Source of the DNA: Oscillospiraceae bacterium
GTDB taxonomy: Bacteria; Bacillota; Clostridia; Oscillospirales; Oscillospiraceae
DNA: 49,815 nucleotides
Direction: 5' to 3'
NCBI GenBank assembly: GCA_020025535.1
Contig: JAHHRY010000008.1
Location: 1-49,815, forward strand
The notes below the pieces were generated by a model that was not told where the DNA came from, ran no database searches, and saw only the letters and a program-made list of their open reading frames with translations. A program made the translations under genes and the position numbers. Below, in pieces: positions 23,073 through 32,081 of this stretch (the stretch's first letter is position 1; the number at the start of each line of letters is the position of its first letter).

Positions 23073-25319
23073 TCAAACTTCAAACTGTATTTGTTTTTCT
23101 TGAGAATCTTCTTCCTTTAAAATCGCACCTGCCGAAGGCAAGGTCTTGGTGCGATAACGGGCGGGATTGGTAATTCCACTTTTCTCCAAACACACCGCAC
23201 CGCTTACGACTGCTTTTTTCTTCAGAGATACCACCGACACGCCCTGCGTGCTGCGGGTGGTTTTGGGCAGCAGCTGCGCTGTAGAGAAAATCACGCAGCG
23301 ATTATCCGTGGTATAGACTGCCATCTGGTCATCCGTTTCCAGTTCCATTACCGCTTTAAGAGGACTCTTGTCACTGTAAGCACCGGTCAGCTTTTTTCGA
23401 TTTGTTTTGGTTTCATAGGCGCTGAGCGGCACTTTTGCAACTTTGCCGTTTTCAAAGAAGAACAGAACAAAGCCCTTATAGTCCCCGGCAAACACCACCT
23501 GAAATACGTTTTCGCCTGGATCCATGCCCAGTTTCTGAGGCAGATAATCACCCAGAAGCGAAGCCTTGGAATCCTCAAAATCAGAAAGTCTCGTCTTGTA
23601 GCACTGGAATTGATCCGTAAATACCAGCAGCTCCGCCCGATTACTGGACTCGGCCGTCATGGCAAGGCTGTCACCTTCCTTGAACTTCTGCTCACCACTC
23701 ATCCTGAGAGACTGCGCCGTGATTTTCTTTAGATAGCCCTCCCTGGACAGGAACACCGTTACCGGATAGTCAGGGATCTCCTCTTCCTCGGAATCCGGTG
23801 CAATTTCGTCCAGATTATAAATAATTTCCGTTCTTCTGGGCTGGCCATACTTTTCCGCAACCTGCTTCAGTTCCTTCTTAATCACGTTCTGCAGTTTACG
23901 GTTGCTTGCCAGAATATCCCGCAGCTCGGCAATTTCCTTTTCCAAATCATCGATGGACTTTGTCTGCTTCAGGATGTATTCCTTATTGATATTCCGCAGC
24001 TTGATTTCCGCCACGAAATTTGCCTGAATCTCGTCAATGCCAAAGCCGATCATCAGGTTGGGAACCACTTCGCTTTCCAGTTCCGTTTCCCGAATGATGG
24101 TGATTGCCTTGTCGATGTCCAGCAGAATCCGCTCCAGACCTTTCAGCAGGTGCAGGCGGTCTTCTTTTTTCTGGATCTGGAAGAAGATCCGCCGGCGGAC
24201 ACATTCCATACGCCAGGCTGTCCACTCTTCCAGAATTTCGCCCACGCCCATCACTCTCGGCATTCCTGCTACCAGGATGTTGAAGTTACAGGCGAAGCTA
24301 TCTTGCAGAGGGGTCATCCGGTACAGCTTCTGCATCAGTTTCTCCGGGTCGACACCACGCTTCAAGTCGATGGTCAGCTTCAGGCCGCCCAGATCCGTTT
24401 CATCACGCATATCGGCAATTTCCTTGATTTTGCCCGGCTTGATCAGTTCCGCCACCTTGTCCATGATGACTTCCGTGGCGGTGGAATACGGGATCTCATA
24501 AATTTCAATAAGATTGCCTTCCTTAATATACCGCCACTTGGCACGCAGCTTGAAGCTGCCGCGGCCGGTGGAGTAAATCTCTCTGGTGGCGGCATCGTCA
24601 TAAAGCAGCTCACCACCGGTGGAGAAGTCCGGTCCGGGAAGGGTCTCCAGAATATCGTGTTCGGGGTTGTCCATCAGTGCGATGGTGGTATCGCAAACCT
24701 CTTTCAGATTGAAAGAACAGATATTGCTTGCCATACCGACTGCGATGCCCTGATTGGCAGACACCAGCACGTTCGGGAATGTGGTGGGAAGCAGGCTCGG
24801 CTCTTTCATGGTCGCATCATAGTTGTCCACCATGTCCACCGTGTCGGAATCAATATCCTTGAACAGCTCCGTACAGATGGCGTCCAGCTTGGCCTCGGTG
24901 TATCGGGAAGCCGCATAGGCCATATCCCGGGAGTAGACCTTACCGAAGTTGCCCTTGGAATCCACAAAGGGATGCAGCAGCGTTTCGTTTCCTCTGGCAA
25001 GACGCACCATTGTCTCGTAAATGGCCGCATCGCCGTGGGGGTTGAGCCGCATGGTCTGGCCCACAATATTGGCCGATTTGGTTCTTCCGCCGGTAAGCAG
25101 CCCCATCTTATACATGGTATACAGCAGCTTCCGGTGGGACGGCTTGAAACCATCAATTTCCGGAATCGCACGGGAAACAATAACGCTCATGGCATAGGGC
25201 ATATAGTTGACTTCCAGCGTTTCGGAAATCGCCTGCTCCGTAGTAGAGCCATGCAGGTCCATGATCCCGTCCGTATTTACTTTTTTCTTTTTTTCGGGTT
25301 CTTGCTTTTTACGCGGCAT
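23073..25319 (-). CDS. Type IIA DNA topoisomerase, subunit A (ParC/GyrA-like)
   Basis: A 748-aa DNA-cleaving subunit of a type II topoisomerase. It has the winged-helix core with KPSHRKLLYTM and the active-site Tyr140 in SRYTEAK, then the tower and a coiled segment (about 420-490). A C-terminal beta-pinwheel follows with blades such as VTVFLSREGYLKKI and FVLFFFENGKVAKV. The GyrA box (QRRGGKG) is absent, so it resembles topoisomerase IV more than gyrase. At the quinolone contact site it reads HGDAAIYE: Ala98 and Glu102 correspond to E. coli GyrA Ser83 and Asp87. The ATG at 25319 follows AAGGAG, 22 nt after subunit B. Confidence 0.9.
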   Translation of the reverse strand: MPRKKQEPEKKKKVNTDGIMDLHGSTTEQAISETLEVNYMPYAMSVIVSRAIPEIDGFKPSHRKLLYTMYKMGLLTGGRTKSANIVGQTMRLNPHGDAAIYETMVRLARGNETLLHPFVDSKGNFGKVYSRDMAYAASRYTEAKLDAICTELFKDIDSDTVDMVDNYDATMKEPSLLPTTFPNVLVSANQGIAVGMASNICSFNLKEVCDTTIALMDNPEHDILETLPGPDFSTGGELLYDDAATREIYSTGRGSFKLRAKWRYIKEGNLIEIYEIPYSTATEVIMDKVAELIKPGKIKEIADMRDETDLGGLKLTIDLKRGVDPEKLMQKLYRMTPLQDSFACNFNILVAGMPRVMGVGEILEEWTAWRMECVRRRIFFQIQKKEDRLHLLKGLERILLDIDKAITIIRETELESEVVPNLMIGFGIDEIQANFVAEIKLRNINKEYILKQTKSIDDLEKEIAELRDILASNRKLQNVIKKELKQVAEKYGQPRRTEIIYNLDEIAPDSEEEEIPDYPVTVFLSREGYLKKITAQSLRMSGEQKFKEGDSLAMTAESSNRAELLVFTDQFQCYKTRLSDFEDSKASLLGDYLPQKLGMDPGENVFQVVFAGDYKGFVLFFFENGKVAKVPLSAYETKTNRKKLTGAYSDKSPLKAVMELETDDQMAVYTTDNRCVIFSTAQLLPKTTRSTQGVSVVSLKKKAVVSGAVCLEKSGITNPARYRTKTLPSAGAILKEEDSQEKQIQFEV

Positions 25320-25341
25320 AATTGGCTCCTTACTCTGTCAG

Positions 25342-27324
25342 TTAAGAAATATCCGCCAGGTCCAAATATCTGGCACCATTTTCTGCAATAAAGCTCTTCC
25401 GCTCTGCAAGGCTGTCACCCAGCAGAACATCGAAATAGTGAGCCGTCCGCTCCGCTTCCTCCGGCATGACCTTTATCAGGCGCCGGGTTTCCGGGTTCAT
25501 GGTGGTCATCCACATCATTTCCGGGTCGTTCTCGCCAAGGCCCTTGGAGCGCTGCATACTTACCTTTTTGCCCTCCAGCTCTTTGAGGATCTTCACTTTT
25601 TCCTGTTCGTTGTAGGCAAACCAGGTCTTATCCTTGCAGGTGATCTCAAACAGAGGAGATTCTGCAATATACACATAGCCGTTGCGGATCAGCGTGGGGC
25701 AAAGGCGGTAGAGCATCGTGAGGATCAGCGTGCGGATCTGGAAACCGTCCACGTCCGCATCCGTACAGATAACGATTTTATTCCAGCGAAGTGCAGAAAG
25801 ATCGAAAGAAGACAGTTCCTTTGCTTTCTTGCCCTGCACTTCCACGCCGCATCCCAGAACCTTCATCAGGTCTGTAATAATGGGAGATGCGAAGATTTTG
25901 GAATAATCTGCCTTCAGACAGTTGAGGATTTTACCACGGACGGGCATGATACCCTGGAATTCTGCATCCCGGCTCAGCTTGACCGAGCCCAATGCGGAAT
26001 CACCCTCCACGATATAGAGCTCCCGGACGGAAACATCCCGGCTGCGGCAGTCCACAAACTTCTGCACCCGGTTGGCAATATCAATGGAGCCGGACAGTTT
26101 CTTCTTCACGCTGGCTTTGGTCTTTTCGGCAGACTCTCTTGCCCGTTTGTTCACCAGAATCTGATCGGCCACCTTGTCGGCTTCCTGCTTGTTCTCAATA
26201 AACCAGACCTGCAGCTGCTCTTTAAAGAAGGCCGTCATGGCATCCTGAGTAAACTTGGAATTGACGGACTTTTTAGTCTGGTTCTCAAAACAGCCGATGG
26301 TGGAGAAGCAGTTGGTTACCAGCACCAGACTGTCCTGAATATCCTGGAAGAGGATTTTGCTTTCACTCTTGGTATACTTATTGTTATCCTTCAGATACTT
26401 ATCAAAGGCAGCCGTAAAACCGGAGCGCACCGCTTTGTCCGGACTGCCGCCGTATTCAAGCCAGGAAGAGTTGTGGTAATATTCAATATGATTGACCTGC
26501 TTGCTGAAGCAGAAAGATGCCGTGATCTTCAGCTTCATCTCCGGGCGGTTTTCCGCGTCCCGGCCCCGGCGTTCCGTCTCCCAGTACACAGGCATGGTAA
26601 AGGCGTTGTCCCCCACCATTTCCTCGATATACTGCCGGATGCCGTCGGCATAGCAGAATTCTTCCGTTTCAAATTTGCCGCCCACCTGATTGCGGAACTG
26701 GAAACGGATACCTTTATTCACCACGGCCTGCCGCCGCAGCACATCCCGATAGTATTCCACCGGAATGTTAATGTCGGTGAACACCAGCTTGTCCGGCCGC
26801 CAGCGGAACAGAGAACCGGTCTTTTTCCGGTCGGTCGGTTCCTTTTTCAGGCCGCCCTTGTTTCTGCCTTTTTCAAAATGCAGGTCGTAACGGAAGCCGT
26901 CCCGGCGGATGGTGGCATCAAAAAACTCCGATGCGTACTGTGTCGCACAGGAGCCAAGACCGTTCAGTCCCAAGGAGTATTCGTAGTTCTCACCGTTTTC
27001 TCCGTATTTGCCGCCGGCATACATCTCGCAGAACACAAGTTCCCAGTTGTAACGCTTTTCCTTTTCGTTGTAGTCCACCGGACAGCCGCGGCCGAAGTCT
27101 TCCACTTCTACGGAAAGGTCTTCATAACGGGTCACGATAATCGTGTCGCCGTGTCCTTCTCTTGCCTCATCGATGGCGTTGGAGAGGATCTCAAAAACCG
27201 CATGTTTACAGCCTTCCAGATCATCCGAGCCAAAAATAACCGCCGGGCGCTTACGCACCCGATCTTCTCCCTTCAGCATAGAGATGCTGGAGTTGCCATA
27301 TTGTTCCTGCTTTTTTGTTGCCAT
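25342..27324 (-). CDS. Type IIA DNA topoisomerase, subunit B (ParE/GyrB-like)
   Basis: A 660-aa ATPase subunit. The GHKL ATP site is present (ILSNAIDEA, DFGRGCPVD, LNGLGSCATQYAS), then the transducer, then the TOPRIM domain with YIVEGDSALGS, CTDADVDGFQIRTL and QRSKGLGEN. Several residues differ from typical GyrB/ParE (GLNGLGSC in place of GLHGVGAS), marking a divergent branch. Of two ATGs, 27324 is preferred because GGCGG is 9 nt upstream; 27330 is the alternative. It has a perfect promoter and leads an operon with subunit A, the YitT-family protein and the transglutaminase-like lipoprotein. The main gyrase is presumably elsewhere. Confidence 0.9.
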   Translation of the reverse strand: MATKKQEQYGNSSISMLKGEDRVRKRPAVIFGSDDLEGCKHAVFEILSNAIDEAREGHGDTIIVTRYEDLSVEVEDFGRGCPVDYNEKEKRYNWELVFCEMYAGGKYGENGENYEYSLGLNGLGSCATQYASEFFDATIRRDGFRYDLHFEKGRNKGGLKKEPTDRKKTGSLFRWRPDKLVFTDINIPVEYYRDVLRRQAVVNKGIRFQFRNQVGGKFETEEFCYADGIRQYIEEMVGDNAFTMPVYWETERRGRDAENRPEMKLKITASFCFSKQVNHIEYYHNSSWLEYGGSPDKAVRSGFTAAFDKYLKDNNKYTKSESKILFQDIQDSLVLVTNCFSTIGCFENQTKKSVNSKFTQDAMTAFFKEQLQVWFIENKQEADKVADQILVNKRARESAEKTKASVKKKLSGSIDIANRVQKFVDCRSRDVSVRELYIVEGDSALGSVKLSRDAEFQGIMPVRGKILNCLKADYSKIFASPIITDLMKVLGCGVEVQGKKAKELSSFDLSALRWNKIVICTDADVDGFQIRTLILTMLYRLCPTLIRNGYVYIAESPLFEITCKDKTWFAYNEQEKVKILKELEGKKVSMQRSKGLGENDPEMMWMTTMNPETRRLIKVMPEEAERTAHYFDVLLGDSLAERKSFIAENGARYLDLADIS

Positions 27325-27363
27325 AATCATTTACCGCCAAAGTTATCCATAATATTCTCTTGT

Positions 27364-27392
27364 ATTATACACTTTTTTATGCATAATGTCAA
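27364..27392 (-). promoter_or_regulatory. Promoter of the topoisomerase operon
   Basis: Perfect TTGACA (complement of 27387-27392), 17-nt spacer, perfect TATAAT (complement of 27364-27369), about 40 nt before the subunit B start. One of the strongest promoters in the window. Confidence 0.9.
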
Positions 27393-27486
27393 CCGTCGGC
27401 GGACGATCCCAAGCCCCTGCTCTTCCTGTTTTAGGCAAATCGGATTAATTGTCTAACTGAGTGTACTCTTTATTCATAAATAGTTC

Positions 27487-27515
27487 TTGAATGGTGGTCA
27501 AAAATGATGTATACT
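27487..27515 (+). promoter_or_regulatory. Promoter of the ATP synthase operon
   Basis: TTGAAT (27487-27492), 17-nt spacer, TATACT (27510-27515), about 40 nt before atpZ. Confidence 0.85.
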
Positions 27516-27556
27516 AAGTCATGAAATGTGGTGTCATTAAAATAAGGGGGATAATG

Positions 27557-27814
27557 ATGAAGAATCTCAGTTTACTGGTGTGGCTGACGCAGCTGGGGCT
27601 GTCCGTCGTTATGCCTCTTGCAGGATTCATCCTTCTCGCCGTGTGGCTGCAGAAGCGGCTGGCACTGGGGAACTGGGTTATCTGGGTCGGTATCGGCCTG
27701 GGCCTGGTCAGCGCGCTGAACAGCCTGCGTCTGTCCCTCAGAACGCTTTCCCGTATGTGCAAGGACGACACCGAAAGCAAAGAGCCCCCCGTTTATTTTA
27801 ATGAACACGACTAA
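27557..27814 (+). CDS. atpZ: AtpZ/AtpQ-type small membrane protein of the ATP synthase operon
   Basis: An 85-aa protein with two transmembrane helices (about 4-28 and 36-58) and a charged tail ending KDDTESKEPP. It has the size, topology and position of the AtpZ family found ahead of atpI in Firmicutes operons, proposed to help Mg2+ supply or F0 assembly. The second of two adjacent ATGs (27557) is better spaced from AAGGGGG; 27554 is possible. The gene ends 20 nt before the atpI start. Confidence 0.75.
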   Translation: MKNLSLLVWLTQLGLSVVMPLAGFILLAVWLQKRLALGNWVIWVGIGLGLVSALNSLRLSLRTLSRMCKDDTESKEPPVYFNEHD

Positions 27815-27833
27815 CGCAAGGAGTTCAGTTTCT

Positions 27834-28232
27834 ATGGATCACCGTAAATTCGTTTATCAGGAAACCGGTATTGTAGCACTGGGACAGCTGATCTGTGTCG
27901 CCGCGATGATCGGAGTTTTTTTCCTGCTGGATCATTTCGACCGCAAGGTTCTGCTGGGCGGTATCGTGGGCGGCATCGGCGCCACTCTTAATTTTTTCAT
28001 CATGGCTGTCGTAGCCAATCTGGCAGCCGACAAAGCCGAAGCGCAAAATGTCAAAGGCGGTCAGGCCATGATTCGTGCCTCCTACTTTGCAAGAACAATC
28101 GTGCTTTTTGTCATCTATTTCGCTTTCGCCAAAAGCGGTCTGTGCAACGCCATCACTTTGGTGCTTCCATTAGTCTTTGTACGTCCAACTATTACGCTGG
28201 GCGAATTTTTCCGTAAGAAAGGGGATGCGTAA
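27834..28232 (+). CDS. atpI: ATP synthase subunit I
   Basis: A 132-aa membrane protein with four predicted helices, including VGGIGATLNFFIMAVV, matching the AtpI family that assists assembly of the c-ring. AAGGAG lies 10 nt before the ATG at 27834; the open frame begins 11 codons earlier inside atpZ but without a ribosome site. It sits between atpZ and atpB, the standard place. Family similarity is modest because AtpI proteins are poorly conserved; position carries much of the weight. Confidence 0.8.
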   Translation: MDHRKFVYQETGIVALGQLICVAAMIGVFFLLDHFDRKVLLGGIVGGIGATLNFFIMAVVANLAADKAEAQNVKGGQAMIRASYFARTIVLFVIYFAFAKSGLCNAITLVLPLVFVRPTITLGEFFRKKGDA

Positions 28233-28235
28233 CGA

Positions 28236-29135
28236 ATGAACGTTAATGTTACCGGTCCTTATATTTACTTCACAATTCCCATCTTTGGCGGTATTCCCAT
28301 TACGCAGACTACCGTTTCCCTTCTGGTGGTCACGGTGCTGCTGATGCTGGCCGCCTGGCTTCTGGGAAGAAACCTCACCAAGCGACCCGGCAAGCTGCAG
28401 GTACTGACGGAAAAGGGTGTGATGACCCTTCACAATCTGGTGTGTGAAACCATGGGCCCCCACAACGCCCACTGGACTCCCTACATCGGCACCATTTTTC
28501 TCTCTTCCATCTGCGGTTCTCTGATCGGTATGACCGGCTTCCTTCGGTCCTCCACCGCCGACCTGAGCGTGCCCCTGACCTGGGGCATCATGACCAGTGT
28601 CATCATCTGGTATAACTCCATCAAGCGCAACGGCTTCCTGGGCTGGCTGAAAGGCTTTACCGAGCCTGTGGTGGTCATGACTCCCATGAACATCATTTCC
28701 GAAATCGCACAGCCCATCTCCATGGCCTTCCGTCACTTCGGTAACGTAGCCGGCGGCGGTGTCATCACCAGCATTCTTTATACGGCCCTCGGCATGGCCT
28801 CTTCCGCCCTGCTTGGAGTGCTCTCCGGAACCATCGCAGTCCCCATCGCCGTCATTGCTCTGGGTATTGTGCTGTTTGTTCTGGGAATGAAAAAGAAAAA
28901 GACCGCTCTGCGGATTACCGGCATCGCTTTTGCTGTCATCGGTATTCTGGGCGTTCTGCAGAATCTGGACATTCTCAGCGGTCTGCCGATTCTGACCTTC
29001 GGTATCCCCGCAGTTCTGTCCGTGTACTTCGACCTTTTCTCCGGCTTTGTTCAGGCATTTGTCTTCAGCCTGCTGAGCATGGTCTACATTGCCGGTGCCT
29101 GCCCTCCTCCGGAAGAAGCCGGAAGCGAGGCCTGA
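28236..29135 (+). CDS. atpB: ATP synthase F0 subunit a
   Basis: Stator membrane subunit that forms the ion half-channels against the c-ring. At 299 aa it is longer than the usual 220-250. The essential Arg is in MAFRHFGN (Arg166), and YFDLFSGFVQAFVFSLLSMVYIA matches the last conserved helix. Between these (about 195-255) there are some 45-50 extra residues. They form two more hydrophobic segments around a basic turn, GMKKKKTAL, probably an added transmembrane hairpin. A weak GGGG site lies 12 nt before the ATG, which is 3 nt after the atpI stop. Confidence 0.93.
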   Translation: MNVNVTGPYIYFTIPIFGGIPITQTTVSLLVVTVLLMLAAWLLGRNLTKRPGKLQVLTEKGVMTLHNLVCETMGPHNAHWTPYIGTIFLSSICGSLIGMTGFLRSSTADLSVPLTWGIMTSVIIWYNSIKRNGFLGWLKGFTEPVVVMTPMNIISEIAQPISMAFRHFGNVAGGGVITSILYTALGMASSALLGVLSGTIAVPIAVIALGIVLFVLGMKKKKTALRITGIAFAVIGILGVLQNLDILSGLPILTFGIPAVLSVYFDLFSGFVQAFVFSLLSMVYIAGACPPPEEAGSEA

Positions 29136-29194
29136 TTACTTTGTAACCCCATTTTAGCTTATATATACAATCAATTTTTAGGAGGAACAATATT

Positions 29195-29452
29195 ATGGGA
29201 ATGGAATTCAATGCATATTTTCTGAAAGCTTGCTGCGCCATCGGTGCAGGCCTGTGTATGGGTATCGGCGCTATCGGCCCTGCTATCGGCGAAGGTAACG
29301 CTGTCGGCAAGGCTCTGGAAGGTATGGCCCGTCAGCCCGAGGCTGCAAGCAACCTGCGTACCAACATGATCCTTGGCTGTGCTATCACCGAGACCACCGG
29401 TATTTACGCTCTGCTGATCTCCTTCCTGATCCTGTTTGCTACCAACGTTTAA
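29195..29452 (+). CDS. atpE: ATP synthase F0 subunit c
   Basis: An 85-aa hairpin protein forming the rotor ring. It has the Gly-rich first helix (GAGLCMGIGAIGPAIGEG), the conserved loop ARQPEA and the second helix with the ion-binding carboxylate Glu66 in ITETTGIY. A second Glu (Glu33) occupies the place of the Gln that ligates Na+ in Ilyobacter. With Thr67 and Tyr71 this gives the two-carboxylate pattern described for the Na+-driven Fusobacterium rotor, so Na+ coupling is inferred. AGGAGG precedes the ATG. A 59-nt gap before the gene may help its higher expression. Confidence 0.95.
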   Translation: MGMEFNAYFLKACCAIGAGLCMGIGAIGPAIGEGNAVGKALEGMARQPEAASNLRTNMILGCAITETTGIYALLISFLILFATNV

Positions 29453-29493
29453 TCTCGCTTTTTCTGCAATTCCAATAGAAAGGAGCGAAAAAA

Positions 29494-29997
29494 GTGGGAT
29501 TTGAAGAATTGTTGGGCGTAAACCCCTGGACCGCCCTCTTTACCCTTGCCAATACCGTGGCACTGTTTTTGGTAATGAAAAAGTTTCTGTTCGGTCCGGT
29601 CATGAATATGATCAACTCCCGGCAGAAGGAAATCGATGATATGTACTCCGAAGCCGACTCCGCCAGCAAGAGCGCCAAAGCTCTGGAAGCAGAGTATCAG
29701 CAGAAGCTGTCTGCCGCTTCCGAAACCAGCGAGCAGATCGTAAAAGATGCCGTAGTACGCGGACAGCGCCGTGAGGAAGAAATTATCCGTCAGGCCAATG
29801 CAGACGCATCCGCCATTCTGGAAAAAGCCTCTGCCGACATTGCTTTGGAAAAGAAGAAAGCAATCAACGACGCAAAGGACGAAATCTCCGACATAGCAAT
29901 GGCCATTGCCGGCAAAGTCGTGGCACGGGAACTTACCACTGCCGACCAGTCCAAGCTGGTGGACGACTTTATTAATGAATTGGGTGACGAAGTATGA
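29494..29997 (+). CDS. atpF: ATP synthase F0 subunit b
   Basis: Peripheral-stalk subunit of 167 aa: one N-terminal membrane helix (about 12-32) and a long charged coiled coil (about 40-150, rich in Ala, Glu, Lys and Gln) that reaches up to the delta subunit. It starts at a GTG at 29494 preceded by AGGAG. The stop overlaps the atpH start by ATGA. Length is normal for Firmicutes. Confidence 0.93.
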   Translation: MGFEELLGVNPWTALFTLANTVALFLVMKKFLFGPVMNMINSRQKEIDDMYSEADSASKSAKALEAEYQQKLSAASETSEQIVKDAVVRGQRREEEIIRQANADASAILEKASADIALEKKKAINDAKDEISDIAMAIAGKVVARELTTADQSKLVDDFINELGDEV

Positions 29998-30533
29998 CGC
30001 AGACCGGAAGCATCTACGGAGAATCTCTGTATGCACTGGCCGCCGATGAAGGACTGAGTAAGTCCATTCTGGATGAGCTTGCCGTTTTGCAGCAGAGCTT
30101 CCAGGAAGAGCCGACCTTTCTTCGGCTCATGAGCGCCCCCACCCTATCCAAGCAGGAGCGCTGCCAGATTCTGGACGAGAGTTTCCGCGGAAAGATTCAG
30201 CCTTATTTGCTGAATTTCCTGAAAATTCTCACAGAAAAAGGCTATATGCGTGACTTTTCAGACTGCTGTGCTGCTTACCGCAGCTGCTACAACCGGGATA
30301 ACGGCATTCTGCCCGTTTCTGCTGTAACCGCTGTTTCTCTGACCGAGGCACAGACAGCACGGCTCCGGGAGAAGCTTGCCGGCATCACCGGCAAAACCAT
30401 TGAGCTTACCAATCGGGTAGATCCCGATTGTCTGGGCGGTGTACGTCTGGACTATGACGGTAAGCGTCTGGATGACACGGTTTCCCATCGGCTGGACGCA
30501 GTTCGCAGTCTGCTGAAAAACACCGTACTCTGA
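29994..30533 (+). CDS. atpH: ATP synthase F1 subunit delta
   Basis: A 179-aa soluble subunit that caps F1 and binds the b stalk. The helical N-terminal domain (YGESLYALAADEG onward) and the C-terminal beta region (GGVRLDYDGKRLDDTVSHRL) match the OSCP/delta family. It overlaps atpF by 4 nt, so translation is coupled. The gap to atpA is 19 nt, with AGCAGGG as its ribosome site. Confidence 0.93.
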   Translation: MTQTGSIYGESLYALAADEGLSKSILDELAVLQQSFQEEPTFLRLMSAPTLSKQERCQILDESFRGKIQPYLLNFLKILTEKGYMRDFSDCCAAYRSCYNRDNGILPVSAVTAVSLTEAQTARLREKLAGITGKTIELTNRVDPDCLGGVRLDYDGKRLDDTVSHRLDAVRSLLKNTVL

Positions 30534-30552
30534 TTTAGAAAGCAGGGACAGT

Positions 30553-32067
30553 ATGGAATTAAAACCCGAAGAAATAACTAAAATCATCCGTAGTCAGATC
30601 AAGAACTACGAAAACAAACTGGAAGCCAGCGAAACCGGCATCGTCATACTGGTAGGTGACGGCATCGCAAGAGTTTCCGGTCTGGACAAGTGCATGGCCG
30701 GCGAGCTGATTGAATTTCCCAACGGCTCCTACGGCATGGCACAGAATCTGGAAGAAGACACCGTATCCGTCGTTATCCTGGGTACCGACAACGGTATCAA
30801 GGAAGGTGACACCGTCAAGCGCACCGGCCGCGTGGTATCCGTCCCCGTTGGCGACGCCCTGATCGGCCGTGTTGTCAACGCTCTGGGTGCCCCCATCGAC
30901 GGCAAGGGCCCGATTGAGTCTTCCGTCTACCGCCCCATCGAAGCACCGGCCCCCGGTATCATCGACAGAAAGCACGTCAGCGTGCCTCTGCAGACCGGTA
31001 TCAAGGCTATCGACTCCATGATTCCTATCGGACGCGGCCAGCGTGAGCTGATTATCGGCGACCGTCAGACCGGTAAGACCACCATTGCAACTGATACCAT
31101 TCTGAACCAGAAGGGCAAGAACGTAATCTGCATTTACGTTGCCATCGGTCAGAAGCGTTCCACCGTTGCACAGGTGGTAGACAACCTGACTACCGGCGGC
31201 GCCATGGACTATACCATCGTGGTATCCTCCACCGCTTCCGAGCTGGCTCCCATGCAGTACATTGCCCCCTATGCAGGCTGTACCATGGGCGAATATTTCA
31301 TGCATCAGGGCAAGGATGTCCTGATCATTTATGACGATCTCAGCAAGCACGCAGTGGCCTATCGTGCCATTTCTCTTCTGATTCGCCGTCCCCCCGGACG
31401 TGAAGCCTACCCCGGCGACGTATTCTACCTTCACTCCCGTCTTCTGGAGCGTGCAGCCCAGCTTTCCGACGAGAAGGGCGGCGGCAGCCTGACTGCCCTC
31501 CCCATTATCGAAACCCAGGCAGGCGACGTGTCGGCTTATATTCCCACCAACGTCATTTCCATCACCGACGGCCAGATTTTCCTGGAAACCGAGCTGTTCA
31601 ACTCCGGCGTTATGCCCGCTGTCAACCCCGGTATTTCCGTCTCCCGTGTCGGCGGTGACGCACAGATCAAGGCCATGAAGAAGGTTGCCGGCTCTCTGAA
31701 GCTGCTGTACTCCCAGTACCGGGAACTGCAGAGCTTCGCACAGTTCGGTTCCGATCTGGATGCCGATACCAAGTCGAGACTTGCTCTGGGCGAACGGATT
31801 GTTGCCGTTCTGAAGCAGAAGAACAACTCTCCGAAGGAAGTGGCCCATCAGGTTTGCATTATCTACGCCGTTACCAACGGTTACCTCAATGACATCCGGC
31901 TGGACCGTGTGCCCGAATTTGAGAAGCGTCTGGAAGAGTTCATGGACAATCGCTACAGCCATGTACTGGAAGCCATCCGCACCACCGGAAAGCTGGAACC
32001 CGACACCGAAGAGAGCCTGAAAACCGCTCTGAACGAACTGCTTGCAGAGTTCAATCCTTTGCAGTAA
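30553..32067 (+). CDS. atpA: ATP synthase F1 subunit alpha
   Basis: A 504-aa non-catalytic nucleotide-binding subunit of the alpha3beta3 head. It shows the P-loop GDRQTGKTT, the DELSD-loop equivalent region, VYVAIGQKRST, and PGREAYPGDVFYLHSRLLERAA, which is diagnostic for alpha. The C-terminal helical domain and overall length are typical. Part of the continuous atp operon. Confidence 0.98.
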   Translation: MELKPEEITKIIRSQIKNYENKLEASETGIVILVGDGIARVSGLDKCMAGELIEFPNGSYGMAQNLEEDTVSVVILGTDNGIKEGDTVKRTGRVVSVPVGDALIGRVVNALGAPIDGKGPIESSVYRPIEAPAPGIIDRKHVSVPLQTGIKAIDSMIPIGRGQRELIIGDRQTGKTTIATDTILNQKGKNVICIYVAIGQKRSTVAQVVDNLTTGGAMDYTIVVSSTASELAPMQYIAPYAGCTMGEYFMHQGKDVLIIYDDLSKHAVAYRAISLLIRRPPGREAYPGDVFYLHSRLLERAAQLSDEKGGGSLTALPIIETQAGDVSAYIPTNVISITDGQIFLETELFNSGVMPAVNPGISVSRVGGDAQIKAMKKVAGSLKLLYSQYRELQSFAQFGSDLDADTKSRLALGERIVAVLKQKNNSPKEVAHQVCIIYAVTNGYLNDIRLDRVPEFEKRLEEFMDNRYSHVLEAIRTTGKLEPDTEESLKTALNELLAEFNPLQ

Positions 32068-32081
32068 AGGAGTGATCTGAC

